A DNA stretch of 17,574 nt, taken from assembly GCA_017880705.1 (NCBI GenBank), contig JADGRS010000015.1:1-17574 (forward strand). The letters are read 5' to 3'. The notes beneath the pieces are model-generated. The model had not been told where the DNA came from. It made no database searches and was given only the letters and a program-made list of their open reading frames with translations. Each line of letters starts with the position of its first letter. Within the stretch, counting starts at the first letter, position 1. This DNA comes from Burkholderiales bacterium. Its GTDB lineage: Bacteria; Pseudomonadota; Gammaproteobacteria; Burkholderiales; Usitatibacteraceae. Of the stretch, positions 15,677 to 17,574 are shown piece after piece. Made by a program: the position numbers and the translations under genes.

Positions 15677-16666
15677 ATGAGCGTCCAGGACGTCAAGTTC
15701 TACCAGACAGGCACCTTCACCGTAGGCAATCGCCTGCTGCTCGAAACCGAGCGCGCGGTGCAAGCCAACATGCGGCGCACCAACTCGCTCAACTCGGGCC
15801 ATCGCGCTTGCCAGGGTTGCGGCGAAGCGCTCGGCGCGCGCTATGCCATCGATGCGGCGATGTACGCCACCGGAAACCGCGTGATGGCGGCGAACGCGAC
15901 CGGCTGCCTCGAAGTCTTCTCCACGCCCTATCCCGAGACGTCGTGGCAGATTCCGTGGATCCATTCGCTCTTCGGCAACGCGGCGGCGGTCGCGTCGGGG
16001 ATGGCGGCGGCGATGCGCGTCAAGGGACGCAAGGACGTTCGCGTGATCGCGCAGGGCGGCGACGGCGGCACGACCGACATCGGCTTCGGATGCCTTTCGG
16101 GGATGTTCGAGCGTAACGACGACGTGCTCTACATTTGCTACGACAACGAGGCGTACATGAATACCGGCGTGCAGCGCTCGAGCGCCACGCCACCGGCTGC
16201 GCGCACCGCCACCACCATGGCGGTCGGCAAGCATCCCGGCAACGTCTTCGGCACCGGCAAGAATGTGCCGCTCATCGCGATGGCGCATCACATTCCGTTC
16301 GTGGCCACCGCGTCGGTCGCGAACCTCCACGATCTCGAGGACAAGGTGACGCGCGCCATGGCGATCGAGGGCGCGCGCTACATCCACATCCACGTGCCGT
16401 GCCCGCTCGGCTGGGGCTCGGCGCCCGCGGACACGATCAAGGTCGCGCGCATGGCGGTGGAGTCGGGCCTGTTTCCCGTCTTCGAAGCCGAGTACGGCGA
16501 GATCACCGCGCGCCAGACGATTCGCCGGCGCGTGCCGGTCGAGGAATATCTCAAGCTGCAGAGACGCTTCGCGCATCTGTTCGGCAAGACGCCCGATCTC
16601 GTGACCATCGCGCACATCCAGGCCACCGCCGACCGTAACATCCGTGTATTCGGGCTCGCGCCATGA
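15677..16666 (+). CDS. 2-oxoacid:acceptor oxidoreductase, beta subunit (PorB-like, TPP and [4Fe-4S])
   Basis: A 329-residue thiamine-diphosphate-binding subunit. The Mg/TPP motif runs GGDGGTTDIGFGCLSG (127-142) to YDNEAYMNTGVQRSSATP (155-172), strongly PorB-like. Four cysteines are placed as in the proximal cluster of pyruvate:ferredoxin oxidoreductase: C45 and C48 (RACQGCGEALG), C77 (ANATGCLEVF) and C242 (HVPCPLGWGS). So the cluster that takes electrons from the TPP radical should be intact. The ATG is 4 bases after the alpha stop, and its own stop overlaps the flavoprotein start (ATGA). Although the frame is open upstream, this ATG gives the family N-terminus. Confidence 0.93.
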   Translation: MSVQDVKFYQTGTFTVGNRLLLETERAVQANMRRTNSLNSGHRACQGCGEALGARYAIDAAMYATGNRVMAANATGCLEVFSTPYPETSWQIPWIHSLFGNAAAVASGMAAAMRVKGRKDVRVIAQGGDGGTTDIGFGCLSGMFERNDDVLYICYDNEAYMNTGVQRSSATPPAARTATTMAVGKHPGNVFGTGKNVPLIAMAHHIPFVATASVANLHDLEDKVTRAMAIEGARYIHIHVPCPLGWGSAPADTIKVARMAVESGLFPVFEAEYGEITARQTIRRRVPVEEYLKLQRRFAHLFGKTPDLVTIAHIQATADRNIRVFGLAP

Positions 16667-17574
16667 GGAAGCCCTTCGCCATTACGCTCGACCCGGGCTC
16701 CAGCCTCGCCAACCACACGGGATCGTGGCGCACTGAGCGGCCGGTCTACCTCGATCGCCTGCCGCCTTGCAACAACGCCTGCCCCGCGGGCGAGGACATC
16801 CAGGGCTGGCTCTATCACGCAGAGAGCGGCGACTATCACCGCGCGTGGCAGGAGCTCGTGAAGAACAACCCGATGCCCGCGTTGATGGGACGTGTTTGCT
16901 ATCACCCATGCGAGACCTCGTGCAATCGCGCGCAGCTCGATGCGCCGGTAAGTATCCACGCGGTCGAGCGCTTCCTCGGCGATGAAGCGCGCAGGCTCGG
17001 CTGGAAGTTCGAGAAGGCCGCGCCGCCTTCCGGGAAGCGCGTGCTGATCGTGGGCGCGGGACCGTCGGGGCTCTCGGCGGCCTATCACCTCGCGCGCCTC
17101 GGGCACCAGGTAGCGATTCACGAGGCGGGGCCGTTCGCCGGCGGCATGATGCGCTTCGGCATTCCCAAGTACCGCCTGCCGCGCGACGTGCTCGAAGCGG
17201 AGATCGAGCGTATCCTCGCGCTCGGCATCGAGTTGAAGCTGAACTGCAAGGTGGCGGACATTCGCGAGTCCATGAAGGAGGGCGGCTTCGACGCGGCGTT
17301 TCTCGCGGTCGGAGCGCACATCGGCAAGCGGGCGTTCATTCCCGCAGGCACCTCGTCGCACATCCTCGACGCGATCTCGGTGCTGCGCTCGATGGAAGGC
17401 GAGGAGCCGCCGAAGCTCGGGCGGCGCGTGATCGTCTACGGCGGCGGCAATACCGCGCTCGACGTGGCGCGCACTGCGAAGCGGCTCGGCGCGGAGGAGG
17501 CGATCATCGTCTACCGGCGCACGCGCGAGAAGATGCCCGCGCACGACTTCGAGCTCGAGGAAGCGCTGCAGGAA
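16663..17574 (+). CDS. GltD-like FAD/NAD(P)/Fe-S oxidoreductase subunit (3' end outside window)
   Basis: The frame is open from the ATG at 16663 to the window edge, giving the first 304 residues of a longer protein. The N-terminal Fe-S region has CNNACPAG (C36, C40) and RVCYHPCETSCNR (C79, C83, C87), a sparser cysteine set than glutamate synthase small subunit. The FAD Rossmann motif VGAGPSGLSAAYHL is at 130-143 with acidic E154; GGMMRFGIPKYRLPRDVL follows; and a second nucleotide motif GGGNTALDVAR is at 260-270, with VYRRTREKMPA after it, typical of NADPH-linked GltD-family enzymes. The ATGA overlap with the beta subunit argues that it is part of the same complex, passing electrons between the oxidoreductase and NAD(P), as the flavoprotein subunit does in phenylglyoxylate:NAD+ oxidoreductase of Azoarcus. 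That role is inferred. Confidence 0.88.
   Translation, partial: MRKPFAITLDPGSSLANHTGSWRTERPVYLDRLPPCNNACPAGEDIQGWLYHAESGDYHRAWQELVKNNPMPALMGRVCYHPCETSCNRAQLDAPVSIHAVERFLGDEARRLGWKFEKAAPPSGKRVLIVGAGPSGLSAAYHLARLGHQVAIHEAGPFAGGMMRFGIPKYRLPRDVLEAEIERILALGIELKLNCKVADIRESMKEGGFDAAFLAVGAHIGKRAFIPAGTSSHILDAISVLRSMEGEEPPKLGRRVIVYGGGNTALDVARTAKRLGAEEAIIVYRRTREKMPAHDFELEEALQE

Overview
The window is GC-rich, tightly packed bacterial chromosome from a Gram-negative organism: a complete Tol-Pal envelope system is present. The gene order (yebC, ruvCAB, ybgC, tolQRAB, pal, cpoB, queC, tRNA-Lys) and the TolQ N-terminus best fit a betaproteobacterium. The same order is known in Pseudomonas, so this placement is an inference of moderate confidence. 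Both ends of the window cut genes.

Layout. (1) 1-2150: the tail of an ATP-grasp enzyme on the + strand, convergent with a - strand pair slmA-rimJ (nucleoid-occlusion TetR-like factor and a RimJ-type N-acetyltransferase). (2) 2281-10850: a long + strand run, yebC, a RimL-like acetyltransferase, ruvC, ruvA, ruvB, ybgC, tolQ, tolR, tolA, tolB, pal, cpoB. Seven consecutive genes (ruvC to tolA) are stitched together by six 4-base NTGA stop/start overlaps. The run pairs Holliday-junction processing with the machine that constricts the outer membrane at division, and slmA, another division gene, faces it divergently. (3) 10854-12836: queC (7-deazaguanine synthesis), a YeeE/YedE-family sulfur-compound transporter, then tRNA-Lys(UUU) with a strong promoter and a clear intrinsic terminator. 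The usual queE neighbour is absent. (4) 12837-13750: a less GC-rich stretch with a RelE-like toxin / HTH antitoxin pair behind a perfect 16-bp palindrome, next to a tRNA gene whose homologue is a known integration site in Pseudomonas. (5) 13775-17574: an FNR-like box inside a 26-bp inverted repeat, then a gamma-alpha-beta 2-oxoacid:acceptor oxidoreductase followed by an overlapping GltD-like FAD/NAD(P)/Fe-S subunit that runs off the window.

The most interesting part is region 5. The subunits look like an NAD(P)-coupled, CoA-acylating 2-oxoacid oxidoreductase of the pyruvate/phenylglyoxylate type, and the upstream motif suggests control by oxygen. Nothing in the window is clearly a wholly new system; the novelty candidates are this cluster with its regulatory site and the small module inserted after tRNA-Lys. 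Ten of the 22 gene starts that can be seen are GTG or TTG, several decided by ribosome-binding-site spacing or stop/start overlap.
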